A DNA stretch of 42,036 bases from Elusimicrobia bacterium GWA2_62_23 (GCA_001799635.1 MGTV01000006.1:1-42036), one strand, 5' to 3'; shown: positions 7,748 to 16,732, numbered from the stretch's first letter. The notes: a model not told the origin generated them from the letters alone. Program-made: numbers and translations.

Positions 7748-8944
7748 ATGCCCAACAAAACAAGAAAAGTGCTCGTGGTGATGGGAACGCGGCCGGAGGT
7801 CATAAAGCTGGCCCCGGTGATAACGGAGCTCAACAAGCACCCGGCCCGCCTCAAGACCATAGTCTGCTCCACCGGGCAGCACCGCCACATCCTCGACCAG
7901 ATGATGACCGTGTTCAAGCTGAAGGCAGATTTCGACCTGAACCTGATGCGCCCGAACCAGGCCCTGCCGGAATTCCTCCAGCACTCCATCCTGGAACTCA
8001 ACAAGGTCATCGAAAAGGTGCGGCCGGACATGACCATAGTGCAGGGCGACACCATAACCGCCACGGCGGCGGCCCTGGCTTCCTACTACGCCCGGGTGCC
8101 GGTGGCCCACGTGGAAGCCGGCCTGCGCTCGCATGACCGCAACAATCCTTTCCCCGAAGAGGCTAACCGCCTGATAGTGGACCAGATCAGCGAACTGCTG
8201 TTCGTGCCTACCAAGGCCTCCGCCCGCAACCTGGAGAAAGAAGGCTTCCCGCGCTCGCGCGTGCTCATAACCGGGAATACGGTCATAGACGCGCTGCGCC
8301 AGTCGCTGAAACTGATAGACAAGAAGATGGACTGCTGCAAGATCCCCAGGGGCAAGAAGCTGCTGCTGGTCACGCTGCACCGCCGGGAGAGCTTCGGCAA
8401 GCCTCTCGAAGGCATCCTCAAGGCCCTGAAAGAGGTGGTGGCGGCGAACAAAAAGCTCTACATGATCTACCCGGTACATCCCAACCCCAACGTGAAGGGG
8501 CCGGCCTACCGGCTGCTGAACCACCCGAGGATAAAACTGATAGACCCGCTGTCCTACCTGCCGTTCCTCTCGCTGATGGCCAAGAGCGACCTGATAGTGA
8601 CCGATTCTGGAGGCGTGCAGGAGGAGGCTCCGGCCCTCAACAAGACGGTGCTGGTCCTGCGCGACAAAACCGAGCGCAGCGAGGCCGTGCTGGCGGGTTA
8701 CGCCAAGCTGATAGGAACCAGATACGAGGATATAGTAAGGGAAATGAGCGTCTCGACCGAGCAGCTCTGCGCGTCCCGCGCTGCCTGCTCCGACATTTAC
8801 GGCGACGGCCTGGCTTCGCGCCGGATAACGGAAGCCATACTGCACTACTTCGCGCCCGGGAAATTCCCCCAGCCAAAGGAATTCACCAGGGACATCTTCC
8901 TAAAGGATATACTGCACACCGCGGTAGCCGCGGCTAAGGATTAA
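7748..8944 (+). CDS. wecB: UDP-N-acetylglucosamine 2-epimerase
   Basis: 398 residues of the non-hydrolysing epimerase that interconverts UDP-GlcNAc and UDP-ManNAc in the cytoplasm. Family segments run in order: VMGTRPEVIKLAPVI at the N terminus, STGQHRHILDQM, VQGDTITA, HVEAGLRSHD, GNTVIDAL, VTLHRRESFG, YPVHPNPNV and TDSGGVQEEAP. It is last in the plus-strand exopolysaccharide operon, with AAGGA upstream, so it probably supplies a ManNAc-type precursor for the polymer. The 3' end overlaps the convergent LtaS-like gene by 11 nt with no terminator visible. Residues 370-398 form a tail slightly longer than typical. Confidence 0.95.
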   Translation: MPNKTRKVLVVMGTRPEVIKLAPVITELNKHPARLKTIVCSTGQHRHILDQMMTVFKLKADFDLNLMRPNQALPEFLQHSILELNKVIEKVRPDMTIVQGDTITATAAALASYYARVPVAHVEAGLRSHDRNNPFPEEANRLIVDQISELLFVPTKASARNLEKEGFPRSRVLITGNTVIDALRQSLKLIDKKMDCCKIPRGKKLLLVTLHRRESFGKPLEGILKALKEVVAANKKLYMIYPVHPNPNVKGPAYRLLNHPRIKLIDPLSYLPFLSLMAKSDLIVTDSGGVQEEAPALNKTVLVLRDKTERSEAVLAGYAKLIGTRYEDIVREMSVSTEQLCASRAACSDIYGDGLASRRITEAILHYFAPGKFPQPKEFTRDIFLKDILHTAVAAAKD

Positions 8945-10844
8945 GCCGGTTCAGGCGTTTTTTATAGACGTAGTTGGCGCCCTGGTAGAAGGAGACGGCT
9001 TCTTCTTCCAGGGCTTTGTCCCGGGCGGCTTCGGAAACGCCCTTGGCGGATTCGTCCCACCGGTAGGTCTTCAGATATTTCTTAGGCCCCAGCACGGCCA
9101 GGCGGCCGTCCTTCAACAGGCCGGTTTTCTGGAAAGTTGACAGGAAGGCCCTGCCTTCCGGCCGGCCGGCCAGCATATCCCGGCCGAAGAAGCGGCTCTC
9201 GTAAGAGGCGTTCATCAGGCCCAGCACCGTCGGAGCCAGGTCGGCCTGGGCCGAGAGCGTCTCCACCGCCGCCGGCTTGACGTGCGCCGGGGAATAGATC
9301 AAAAGCGGGATGTGGTAATTGCGCACTGGGATCTCGGCCTTGCCGGCCGAATTGGCGCAATGGTCGGCGGTTATCACAAAAACGGTGTCCTTGAACCAGG
9401 GCTTCTTGCGCGCGGCGGCCAGGAATTCCCCGATAGCGTAGTCGGAATACTTTATGGCGCCACGCCGGCTCTGCGAGGAGGACGGGATATCTATCTTGCC
9501 GTCCGGGTAGGTGAAAGGCCGGTGGTTGGTGGTGGTCATCACCATGTAGAAGAAGGGCTTGCCGGCCTTATGGTCGGCGTCTGCCTCCTTCAGGGTCTTC
9601 GCGAGCAGGTCTCCGTCGCAGACGCCCCAGATGTTGGCGAAGGTGATCTCGTCCTTGGTGAAATTGGCCCGGTCCACTATCGCGAACCCGTTGCCGGAAT
9701 AGAAGGCGTTCATGTTGTCGAAATAACCGTACCCGGCGTAGATGTACTTGTTCGTATACCCCAGGCCGCGCATCACCGAACCCCAGGAGAAGAAATCCCC
9801 GTTGTCCGGGCGCTTCACAATGGAAGTGCCGGGCAGCGGCGGAATGGACAAGGTCATGGCCTCCAGCCCGCGCACCGTGCGCGTGCCGGCGGCGTAATAG
9901 CGCTTGAAGAACAGGGATCCCGCGGCGAGCGCGTCCAGGTTGGGCAGGGTATCGGCGCCCTTGGCCGCCCCGAAGGCGGCGAGATACTCGGCGCTGAGGC
10001 TTTCCTCCACTATCACCACCACGTTCAGCCGCTTCAGCGGGCCGCGGCCTTTTATCCGCCGGGCTATGTCCAGGCCGCCGCCGGTGAATTCCGCCCCGGG
10101 CTGGGCCAGGGCGGCGCGCAGCGAACGGAAGACGTCCTCCGGTTTCAGCGTGGCGTAGAATTTATCGTAGGGGAGTTCGTTATTTAAAAAGGCCGAACCG
10201 AAGGAATAGAGGCCGTTCATGGCCACTTCGTTGGAGTACTCGTTGGCCGAGACCTGCGCCAGGCGCCCGTCCAGCAGCAGGAAGCACAGCCCCGGCAGCG
10301 CCAGGGCCGGCAGGGCCCACCGGGCGCGGCGGCCGGGCGGCAGGGCCTGCGAGAAGCAGAGGGCGAGGCGGCGTCGGAACAGCCACAGCGAGAATGCGGC
10401 CAGCGCGGTCACCAGCGGCAGCACCACCGGCAGGTTGTAGGACTCCCTTATATTGCCCACAACCTCGTTCGTATAGACGAGATAGTCCACGGCGATGAAG
10501 TTGTAGCGGACGCCGAACTCGTAGAAGAAATAATATTCCGCGGCCAGGTTGAAGGCCAGCAGGAAGGCCGAGACGAAGAACAGCCCGTGCGCGAGCCGCC
10601 TGTGCCAGCTATGGGAGTAAACCCGTTCCGGCAGGACCAGCAGGTAAAGGGCCAGGGCCGCGCCGGGGTAGGAGAAGGCGGCGCAGTCGTACACCAAGCC
10701 GGCGGCGAACGCCTTCACGAGGACCCAAAGGCCGCCGTCCAGCTCCGGCCACGCCATCACGAGCAGGGTCAGCCGGGTAAGCAGGGAAAAGCCCAGGAAC
10801 AGGGCAAAGAAGTTGAGGAAAAGACCGCGCCGGTCCTTGTTCAT
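8934..10844 (-). CDS. LtaS/OpgB-like phosphoglycerol transferase (sulfatase fold)
   Basis: 636 residues. About five N-terminal membrane segments (residues 10-190) precede an extracytoplasmic alkaline-phosphatase/sulfatase domain (about 265-560). Visible hallmarks are VVIVEES (metal ligand Glu), GTRTVRGLEA containing the nucleophile Thr, TTTNHRPF and TADHCAN. These proteins transfer phosphoglycerol (or phosphoethanolamine) from a lipid to a glycan or lipid acceptor. In a diderm the acceptor may be a periplasmic glucan or a surface polysaccharide rather than lipoteichoic acid. It stands alone on the minus strand, converging with the exopolysaccharide operon. Function by family is secure; substrate is unknown. 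Confidence 0.88.
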   Translation of the reverse strand: MNKDRRGLFLNFFALFLGFSLLTRLTLLVMAWPELDGGLWVLVKAFAAGLVYDCAAFSYPGAALALYLLVLPERVYSHSWHRRLAHGLFFVSAFLLAFNLAAEYYFFYEFGVRYNFIAVDYLVYTNEVVGNIRESYNLPVVLPLVTALAAFSLWLFRRRLALCFSQALPPGRRARWALPALALPGLCFLLLDGRLAQVSANEYSNEVAMNGLYSFGSAFLNNELPYDKFYATLKPEDVFRSLRAALAQPGAEFTGGGLDIARRIKGRGPLKRLNVVVIVEESLSAEYLAAFGAAKGADTLPNLDALAAGSLFFKRYYAAGTRTVRGLEAMTLSIPPLPGTSIVKRPDNGDFFSWGSVMRGLGYTNKYIYAGYGYFDNMNAFYSGNGFAIVDRANFTKDEITFANIWGVCDGDLLAKTLKEADADHKAGKPFFYMVMTTTNHRPFTYPDGKIDIPSSSQSRRGAIKYSDYAIGEFLAAARKKPWFKDTVFVITADHCANSAGKAEIPVRNYHIPLLIYSPAHVKPAAVETLSAQADLAPTVLGLMNASYESRFFGRDMLAGRPEGRAFLSTFQKTGLLKDGRLAVLGPKKYLKTYRWDESAKGVSEAARDKALEEEAVSFYQGANYVYKKRLNRLNP

Positions 10845-10891
10845 AGGTCTATTTTACAATTTTCACGGGCGGGCACGACCCGGCAAGGGCA

Positions 10892-11617
10892 TCAGACGGC
10901 CTTGTGGCAGTCGGGGGAATCGTTCTTTGGATCGTTCACCACGTCGGAAACCCTGTAGCCGTGCATCTGCGCGGAATCATAGGCGCGCAGCAGCGGCAGC
11001 AGGGTTTCGCTGTCGCGGAACTTGGGGTCCAGCCAGAGCGCCTCGTGGCGGCGCTCCAGGATCACCGGCATGCGGTGGTGGACCGTGCGCACCAGGGCGC
11101 TGGCGGCGGTGGTGATGATGGCGAAGGTGTTGCTCTTCTCCTCGTAAACCCCGGCCATCCCGAACAGGGACTTATCCTTGAGCTCGAAGCGGTACGGCAC
11201 CTTGGCGCCGGCGGAACTCTGCCACTCGTAAAAACCGTCGGCGGGAATGAGGCAGCGGCTCCGGTAGAAAGCGGCCCTGAAAGCCGGCCGGGAGGCGATG
11301 CCTTCGGCCCTGGCGTTCATGAAGCCCTCGCGCTCCTGCGGGGCGGCCGTCAGGGGGGCGGTCTCTTCCGAAAATTTCTTCTCCAGCGTGTTCCCCGCCG
11401 AGAACAGCGGCAGCGACCCTCCGGGGCCGGCGGCGCCGGCGGACCAGGCCGGGATGAAGCCCCATTTCATCTGGCGCAGGCCTACGGCGCAGACCACCGG
11501 GGCTTGGGTGCCCGGAGCGATGTTCCAACTGGGCTTGGCGCTGAAGGGCGCCTGTTTTATGCCGAAACGTTTTACGACTTCGGCCAGGTCGAGCGACTGA
11601 GAGTATCGTCCGCACAT
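10892..11617 (-). CDS. yedK: SRAP-domain abasic-site crosslinking protein (HMCES/YedK family)
   Basis: 241 residues beginning MCGRYS: Cys2 becomes the N terminus after Met removal and forms a thiazolidine link to abasic DNA. Other active-site signatures are present: WNIAPG (Asn), NARAEG, CLIPADGFYEW (Glu) and HHRMPVIL (His). It shields abasic sites in single-stranded DNA. Between GFIPAW and NARAEG there are about 40 residues where many relatives have about 12, so it carries a Gly/Pro-rich insertion. The start is fixed by the conserved MCGR; GGGAGG lies about 9 nt upstream inside the end of the histidine kinase gene, 2 nt away. Longer upstream reading is a shadow. Confidence 0.95.
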   Translation of the reverse strand: MCGRYSQSLDLAEVVKRFGIKQAPFSAKPSWNIAPGTQAPVVCAVGLRQMKWGFIPAWSAGAAGPGGSLPLFSAGNTLEKKFSEETAPLTAAPQEREGFMNARAEGIASRPAFRAAFYRSRCLIPADGFYEWQSSAGAKVPYRFELKDKSLFGMAGVYEEKSNTFAIITTAASALVRTVHHRMPVILERRHEALWLDPKFRDSETLLPLLRAYDSAQMHGYRVSDVVNDPKNDSPDCHKAV

Positions 11618-11619
11618 GA

Positions 11620-14427
11620 TCAGCTTCCTCCCGCCGCGGCCCGGTTCAACGGCACCAGGAAACGGAAAACCGCGCCCTGCCCGGGCTCCGACTCCACCCA
11701 GATGCGGCCGCCATGGGCCTCCACCGCCAGTTTGCAGAAGGCCAGCCCCAGTCCCTTCCCCGCCCACTTGCGCGGGGAGGGGTCCTCTATCTGCACGAAC
11801 TTTTCGAAGATGCGGGAATGGTACTCGGCGGGAATGCTTTCGCCGCGGTTCTTGACGAAGAACTCCACGCCCGTGCCGGCCGGGAGGGCCCCTGCCTCTA
11901 TCTCGCTGCCCGGCGCCGCGAACTTTACCGCGTTCATCAGCAGGTTCTCCAGCACGCGGCGCAGCATATCCCTGTCGCCGGCCAGCTCCGGCAGGCCCCG
12001 CGGCGCCGACGCCTTGATCTTTTTCTGTTCGTGGGCGGCGGCTATCCTGACCGCGCCCGCGGCGTCGCGCAGCAGCCGCCCAGGGGCGAACGGTTCCGCC
12101 TTGAGCGGGACATGCCCCTCCTCCAGGCGGTTGATGTCGAGGATATTGGAGACCATGCCGTTCATTTCCTCGGCCATGGAGTTCAGGATGACGAGACTGT
12201 CGCGCAGCTCCGCGGACAGGCGGCCTTTCAGGCCCTCGGCCAAAAGCTGGCCGGCGGCTATTATCGAGGCCAGCGGGTTGCGCAGGTCGTGCACTATGGT
12301 ATGGGTGAGAAAATCCTTCATGCCGGCCAGGCGCGCCCGCTCCGAAGAAGCGATGGCGAGCGCCGCGAAATCGGCCACGGCGCCCAGCATGTTCTGTTCG
12401 TCTGGCCCCCAGGGCGCCGGTCTGCCGAAGCGCTCCGCTGAAATGACCCCGGCCGTCTTCTTGCCGTTGGCGATGGAAATGCACAGGATAGAGGCTACGT
12501 TCTTGGGCCTGATATACGCGTCGCGCAAGTCGCGCACCCTGAAATCAGAAGCCGCTTCGTCTATGACCAGCATCCTTTCCCTTTCCAGCAGCCGGAAGAA
12601 GGAAGGGAATTCCGCCGCCGACAGGGCCGGCCCCTCGGAATGGGCATGCTCGGCTCTTTCGTACATGGCGCCGCAGGCGAGCGAGGAATGGTCCTCGTTG
12701 AAGAACCAGATGCCCACCCGGTCAGCGCCCAGCGCGGAGGCGGCCGTCTCCACCGCTTCCCTGAAGGCGCCTTTCACGTCGGAAGCAGCGCTTTCCCTGC
12801 CGCGCCCCAGTTCGGCGAGCGCGGCGTTATGGGTCTGCAGGCGCTCCTTGGTTGCGCGCAACTCCGTTTCGATGCGGCGGCGTTCCGTAACGTCGCTGAA
12901 AGTCACCACGGCCCCCGAGACCTCGCCCCTGGCGTACATGGGCCGGGCGGAGTAGCGCACGTACAGCCCGGTGCCGTCCTTGCGCCACAGAATCTCGTCC
13001 TGCACCACGCTTTCTTTCCTGGCGGTATAGGCCGCGTACATGGGACAGTCCTCTATTGGATAGGGCCTGCCGTCCGGGCGCTTTGAATGAATGACCGCGT
13101 GCAGGTTCTTGCCGCGAAGCTCCTCGAAGGTCCAGCCCAGCGCGGTCTGGGCCGCCTCGTTCATAAAAAGGATCCGCCCCTTGCCGTCCACGCCTATGAT
13201 GCCGTCTCCCACGGAGCTGAGGATCAGCCGGCGGAACTCCTCGGATTTGCGCAGGGACTCCTGCGCCATTTTAAGCGGCGTAATATCGTCCAGGCAGATC
13301 AAAAGCTGTTTCACCCCGCCGGCGTTTATCAGGGCGGTGGAGAGCAGGAAGCAAACCCTGCCGGAACCTGTCTCCAGTTCCGCTTCCAGCCTGGAAACCG
13401 GCTTGCCGGTGCGCAGGGTCCCGTTGACGGCGTTCCGTAACGGGCAGCCGCCGCAGAGCTTGCCCCGCCCGCAGTCGCCGCCCGTGGCGTTCACGCAGCG
13501 CAGCACCGCCCCCATCAGACCGCCGCTATGGGAAGCCGCGTTGGTGCGCAGGACCTTTAAGCCGCTGTCGAGCAGGATGATCAGCACCGGGGTCCTGTCG
13601 AAAACCGCCGTCAATTCCGCGGTCCGCTCTTCCACCAGTTTTTCAAGACCGCTGCGGTAGCTGGCAAGTTCATCCTCCGCCTTTACCCGGGCGGTGATGT
13701 CGTGGGCTATGCCCTCCACGGAAACGACATGCCCGGAGGCGTCGCGTACCGGGACCTCGAACACCTCCAGCCAGCGGCGGCCGCCCTTGGCGTGAAAAAG
13801 TTCCAGTTTGTAAGGCGGCTGCGCGCGGCCCCTAAGGCTTTCCTGGGTGTAGCGGCGCGCTTCTTTATTGATCGGGTTGGGGGTTAAATACTTCGAGAAA
13901 TGCTTCATGAACCGCGGCTGCGTGTAGCCCAGCACGTCCTTTATGGAAGGGCTGAGGTAGGTGAAAACCCCTTTCGCGTCGTGCTGGTAGAAAAAATATT
14001 CGCCCTTGAACCCTTCTACCAGGCGGCGGTAGCGCTCGCGCGCCTCGTCCATGGCACTCAGCGCTTTCTCGCCGCTGGGCACGCCGCGGGCTATGCAGAA
14101 CACGCAGGGTTTGCCGGCCATGGAAGTGACGTCGCACCGGGTCTCGGCTGAAAAAACGCCGCCCCCCTTGCGCTTGTAAGCGGTAGTTATAACGAGCTCG
14201 CCCTCGGCCTTAAGCCTGCTGGTCCGGGCGCCGAGCAGGCGGTTATACGGGGGAGCCACCAGGTCGGCCATTTTGCGGTCGAGCAGTTCCGCCTGGGTCC
14301 AGCCCAGGACGCGGCAGACCGTCTCGTTGACGTAAAGGACGCGGCCGTCCATGCCGTAAACGAGTATCAGGTCTTTCAGCGAGTCGAGCATCCTCGTCTC
14401 GCAGGCGCCCTTCGCGGTCTTTGCCAT
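11620..14427 (-). CDS. Soluble multi-PAS/GAF histidine kinase
   Basis: 935 residues without membrane segments. Order: PAS (about 12-115), PAS (135-255), short coiled coil (255-280), PAS (280-400), PAS (410-530), GAF (555-705), HisKA with phospho-acceptor His in IVHDLRNPL (about 725), and HATPase (820-930, with N-box ENLLMNAVKF and GKGLGLAFCK). The third PAS carries a C-x7-C-x5-C-x2-C cluster that could bind a metal or an Fe-S cluster. No receiver gene lies nearby, so it is an orphan kinase. It follows htpX by 20 nt and precedes the SRAP gene by 2 nt, suggesting one transcript linking envelope stress, sensing and DNA damage tolerance. The signal sensed is not known. Confidence 0.9.
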   Translation of the reverse strand: MAKTAKGACETRMLDSLKDLILVYGMDGRVLYVNETVCRVLGWTQAELLDRKMADLVAPPYNRLLGARTSRLKAEGELVITTAYKRKGGGVFSAETRCDVTSMAGKPCVFCIARGVPSGEKALSAMDEARERYRRLVEGFKGEYFFYQHDAKGVFTYLSPSIKDVLGYTQPRFMKHFSKYLTPNPINKEARRYTQESLRGRAQPPYKLELFHAKGGRRWLEVFEVPVRDASGHVVSVEGIAHDITARVKAEDELASYRSGLEKLVEERTAELTAVFDRTPVLIILLDSGLKVLRTNAASHSGGLMGAVLRCVNATGGDCGRGKLCGGCPLRNAVNGTLRTGKPVSRLEAELETGSGRVCFLLSTALINAGGVKQLLICLDDITPLKMAQESLRKSEEFRRLILSSVGDGIIGVDGKGRILFMNEAAQTALGWTFEELRGKNLHAVIHSKRPDGRPYPIEDCPMYAAYTARKESVVQDEILWRKDGTGLYVRYSARPMYARGEVSGAVVTFSDVTERRRIETELRATKERLQTHNAALAELGRGRESAASDVKGAFREAVETAASALGADRVGIWFFNEDHSSLACGAMYERAEHAHSEGPALSAAEFPSFFRLLERERMLVIDEAASDFRVRDLRDAYIRPKNVASILCISIANGKKTAGVISAERFGRPAPWGPDEQNMLGAVADFAALAIASSERARLAGMKDFLTHTIVHDLRNPLASIIAAGQLLAEGLKGRLSAELRDSLVILNSMAEEMNGMVSNILDINRLEEGHVPLKAEPFAPGRLLRDAAGAVRIAAAHEQKKIKASAPRGLPELAGDRDMLRRVLENLLMNAVKFAAPGSEIEAGALPAGTGVEFFVKNRGESIPAEYHSRIFEKFVQIEDPSPRKWAGKGLGLAFCKLAVEAHGGRIWVESEPGQGAVFRFLVPLNRAAAGGS

Positions 14428-14447
14428 ATTCCCCCCTGCGCCGACGG

Positions 14448-15344
14448 TTAAGCCATCAGTTTAAGTCTCTCAATCCGGTCTTCCAGCGGCGGATGCGTGG
14501 AGAACGGGTTGAAGCCCGCCCTTCGCTTGCCGGAGATCTTGAGCGTGGCCATGGATTCCTTGCCGGTAAGGTCGGCGTACTCCACGGTGCGCCTGAGCGC
14601 TTCCAGCGCGGCTATCATCTTCTCCCGGCCGGCGAGCGAAGCGCCTCCGGAGTCGGCCCGGTACTCGCGGTAGCGCGAGAAGGCGGCCACGGCTATCATG
14701 CCGAAGAAGCTCAGCACCATTTCCAGCACCAGGACCACCAGATAATTCGGGGCGGAGCTGCTTTCGCTGTCGCGCCCGCGGTTGGCCAGGAAGAAAGCTA
14801 TGACCCGGGCGAGGAACATCACCAGCGCGTTTATCACGCCCTGCACCAGCGTCATGGTGACCATGTCGCCGTTGGCCACGTGGGCTATCTCGTGGGCCAG
14901 CACGCCCTCGAGCTGCGCTTGGTCCATGCGCTGTAGCAGCCCGGCCGAGACCGCCACCAGCGCGCGGCTTTTTGTGGGGCCGGTGGCGAAAGCGTTCACC
15001 TCGGGGCTGGGATAGTAGCCGACTTCCGGCATCTTGGGCAGGCCGGCGGCCCGGGCCAGCGTGTGCACCGTGTTCACCAGGCCGGCCAGCGCCGGGTCCC
15101 GGGTGCCGGGGTCTATCACCACCACGCCCATCATCCATTTGGCCATCACGCGCGACAGCGCCAGCGAGATGAAGGCGCCTCCCATGCCCCAGACCAGGCA
15201 GAAGATAATAAGGGAGCGGTAATCTATGCCCCGCGCGCCGAAATAGGCCCCTATCCCCAGCAGGTTGAAGGTGATGGAAAGGGTGATCAGTATCAGGAAG
15301 TTTACGGCAAGAAAAAGAAGAGTGCGTTTGGCGAATCCGAGCAT
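14448..15344 (-). CDS. htpX: HtpX-type membrane zinc metalloprotease
   Basis: 298 residues with two N-terminal membrane segments (about 8-30, 35-58), the zinc-binding HEIAH in GVLAHEIAHVANGD near residue 145, two more hydrophobic segments, then EYRADSGGA carrying the third zinc ligand. HtpX degrades misfolded inner-membrane proteins at the cytoplasmic face during envelope stress. The ATG at 15344 is chosen because AAGGAGG lies just upstream and it begins the conserved N-terminal helix. It is first in the htpX - kinase - SRAP unit. An AT-rich TAGAAT-like -10 lies upstream, in the 124-nt gap to the divergent transglycosylase gene. Confidence 0.93.
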   Translation of the reverse strand: MLGFAKRTLLFLAVNFLILITLSITFNLLGIGAYFGARGIDYRSLIIFCLVWGMGGAFISLALSRVMAKWMMGVVVIDPGTRDPALAGLVNTVHTLARAAGLPKMPEVGYYPSPEVNAFATGPTKSRALVAVSAGLLQRMDQAQLEGVLAHEIAHVANGDMVTMTLVQGVINALVMFLARVIAFFLANRGRDSESSSAPNYLVVLVLEMVLSFFGMIAVAAFSRYREYRADSGGASLAGREKMIAALEALRRTVEYADLTGKESMATLKISGKRRAGFNPFSTHPPLEDRIERLKLMA

Positions 15345-15447
15345 GAGCCCTCCTTGGCGTTGTACGTATATTCTATCACACCGGGAACGGCATTGGGCCC
15401 CCCGCCTCCTGGGACCAAAGGCCCTCCCGCCCCGGCCCGGCGCCCCG

Positions 15448-15453
15448 TATACT
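15448..15453 (+). promoter_or_regulatory. -10 element of transglycosylase gene
   Basis: TATACT lies 16 nt upstream of the start codon, so the leader would be very short. No convincing -35 is seen in the GC-rich sequence before it. Confidence 0.4.
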
Positions 15454-15468
15454 ATGAATGGAGACGAT

Positions 15469-16194
15469 ATGAAAAACCTTATTCTGACCATGGTCTGCCT
15501 GACGGCCCTTTCGGCGTCCTCTTCCGCCCAGTCCCTGGAACAGCTTTTTTCCGCCGCCAAGGCCCCCGAAACCGGCCTGCCGGTACCGGTCGCCGTGAAC
15601 GCCGAAGAAGAGGCCATGCCCACGGAGCCCATGCCCGACGAAGTCGCCTTCTTCGTGAATACCCCGGCCGAGCACGAGCCGGGCGCGGAACTGTTCCCCC
15701 CCGACTCCAGGGACCCCAAGCTTTACTCCGACAAGTCCAAGATCCCTTACCTCATGACCGCCACCGCGCAGGCCAACGCCCAGGGCGTGGACCTGGACCT
15801 GGTGCTCGCCATCATACAGCAGGAATCCTCCTTTAACCCCAAGGCCAAAAGCTCGGCCGGCGCCTGCGGCCTCATGCAGCTGCTGCCCTCTACCGCCAAG
15901 TGGCTGGGGCTCAAGGACACCGCCCAGATCTGGACCCCTGAAGTCAACATCAAGTACGGCACCAAGTACATAAAGTACCTGTGGGGCGAGTTCGGCCAGG
16001 GTTCGCCCGCGGATATCGCCAAGGAAGCCATAGACCTGGAAACCTCCAGGATGGCCGTGGCGGCCTACAACGCCGGCCCCGGCAACGTGAAGAAATACAA
16101 CGGCGTACCTCCTTTCAAGGAAACCCGGCATTATGTGGCCGTGGTGACCGCCAATTTCAGGCACTACACGGACCTGCTGGCCGCGGCGCAGTAG
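15469..16194 (+). CDS. Periplasmic lytic transglycosylase (SLT domain)
   Basis: 241 residues with a cleavable signal (MKNLILTMVCLTALSASSSA). After an acidic, Pro-rich linker to about residue 85, an SLT domain follows with catalytic Glu in IIQQESSFNPKA, then GACGLMQLLPSTA, NIKYGTKYIKYL and AVAAYNAGPGNVKKY. It cleaves the MurNAc-GlcNAc bond of peptidoglycan with 1,6-anhydro product formation, as in Slt70 and MltC-type enzymes. The ATG at 15469 is favoured by GGAG 7-8 nt upstream; an ATG at 15454 would only add five residues. It is monocistronic, divergent from htpX. Confidence 0.93.
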   Translation: MKNLILTMVCLTALSASSSAQSLEQLFSAAKAPETGLPVPVAVNAEEEAMPTEPMPDEVAFFVNTPAEHEPGAELFPPDSRDPKLYSDKSKIPYLMTATAQANAQGVDLDLVLAIIQQESSFNPKAKSSAGACGLMQLLPSTAKWLGLKDTAQIWTPEVNIKYGTKYIKYLWGEFGQGSPADIAKEAIDLETSRMAVAAYNAGPGNVKKYNGVPPFKETRHYVAVVTANFRHYTDLLAAAQ

Positions 16195-16215
16195 CCCGCC
16201 CGCACCAGGAAAAAG

Positions 16216-16248
16216 CGAAACGGCCGGACAGCGATGTCCGGCCGCTTT
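16216..16248. terminator. Terminator between convergent genes
   Basis: A perfect 10-bp stem (16221-16230 with 16235-16244) has a GCGA loop. Read on the minus strand it is followed by a T-rich TTTCGCTTTTT run, so it best serves the thioesterase transcript, but it also lies just after the transglycosylase stop. Confidence 0.75.
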
Positions 16249-16267
16249 GCGTGGCGCCAGTGAAGGG

Positions 16268-16720
16268 TCAGGGCCTGGAAGGTTTTGGCCCCGTTTCTCC
16301 GGACGGCTCCCAGGCCGTGAAAGCCTGGAGCACCGGTTCGGGAATGCGGGCCGGGCGGCCCGTTTTGTAGTTGATCCACACCCAGACGCTCTTGCCGCAG
16401 CAGGCCTTCCGCCCGTCGGACAGCCTGTAGATCTCGTACTGCCGCTCGGAAGAGGCCTTCTCGGCCGTCTCTATCCAGGTGCGCATCTTTATGGTCTCGC
16501 CGGGCAGCACCGGCAGCAGGTAGTCTATCTCGTGCCGGCGCACCACCCAGCCCTCGCCCATGGCCAGCAGCTTCTGGATATCCCAGCCCACCGCCTCGGA
16601 GTGGGCTGTGGCCGCCTGCATGAACCACTCCAGGTAAACCTGGTTGTTCACGTGGCCAAGCCCGTCTATCTCCTCCGGCTTCACCTTCTGTTCATATTCG
16701 AAGACCTTTGATACAGCCAT
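16268..16720 (-). CDS. Hotdog-fold acyl-CoA thioesterase (4HBT-like)
   Basis: 150 residues with the YbgC/4-hydroxybenzoyl-CoA thioesterase pattern: DGLGHVNNQVYLEWFMQAA near the N terminus (general base Asp position, HVNN), then a TWIETAEKASSERQYEI strand pair. It hydrolyses an acyl-CoA or acyl-ACP in the cytoplasm; the substrate cannot be read. It follows dinB by 12 nt, without a good ribosome binding site, so it probably depends on coupling with dinB. The C-terminal WEPSGETGPKPSRP tail looks disordered. Confidence 0.88.
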   Translation of the reverse strand: MAVSKVFEYEQKVKPEEIDGLGHVNNQVYLEWFMQAATAHSEAVGWDIQKLLAMGEGWVVRRHEIDYLLPVLPGETIKMRTWIETAEKASSERQYEIYRLSDGRKACCGKSVWVWINYKTGRPARIPEPVLQAFTAWEPSGETGPKPSRP

Positions 16721-16732
16721 AGTCAGATAATA

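Noticed and set aside
10904-12955. Long plus-strand frame opposite the SRAP and kinase genes
   Set aside because: No ribosome binding site or domain; the minus strand has complete conserved motifs.
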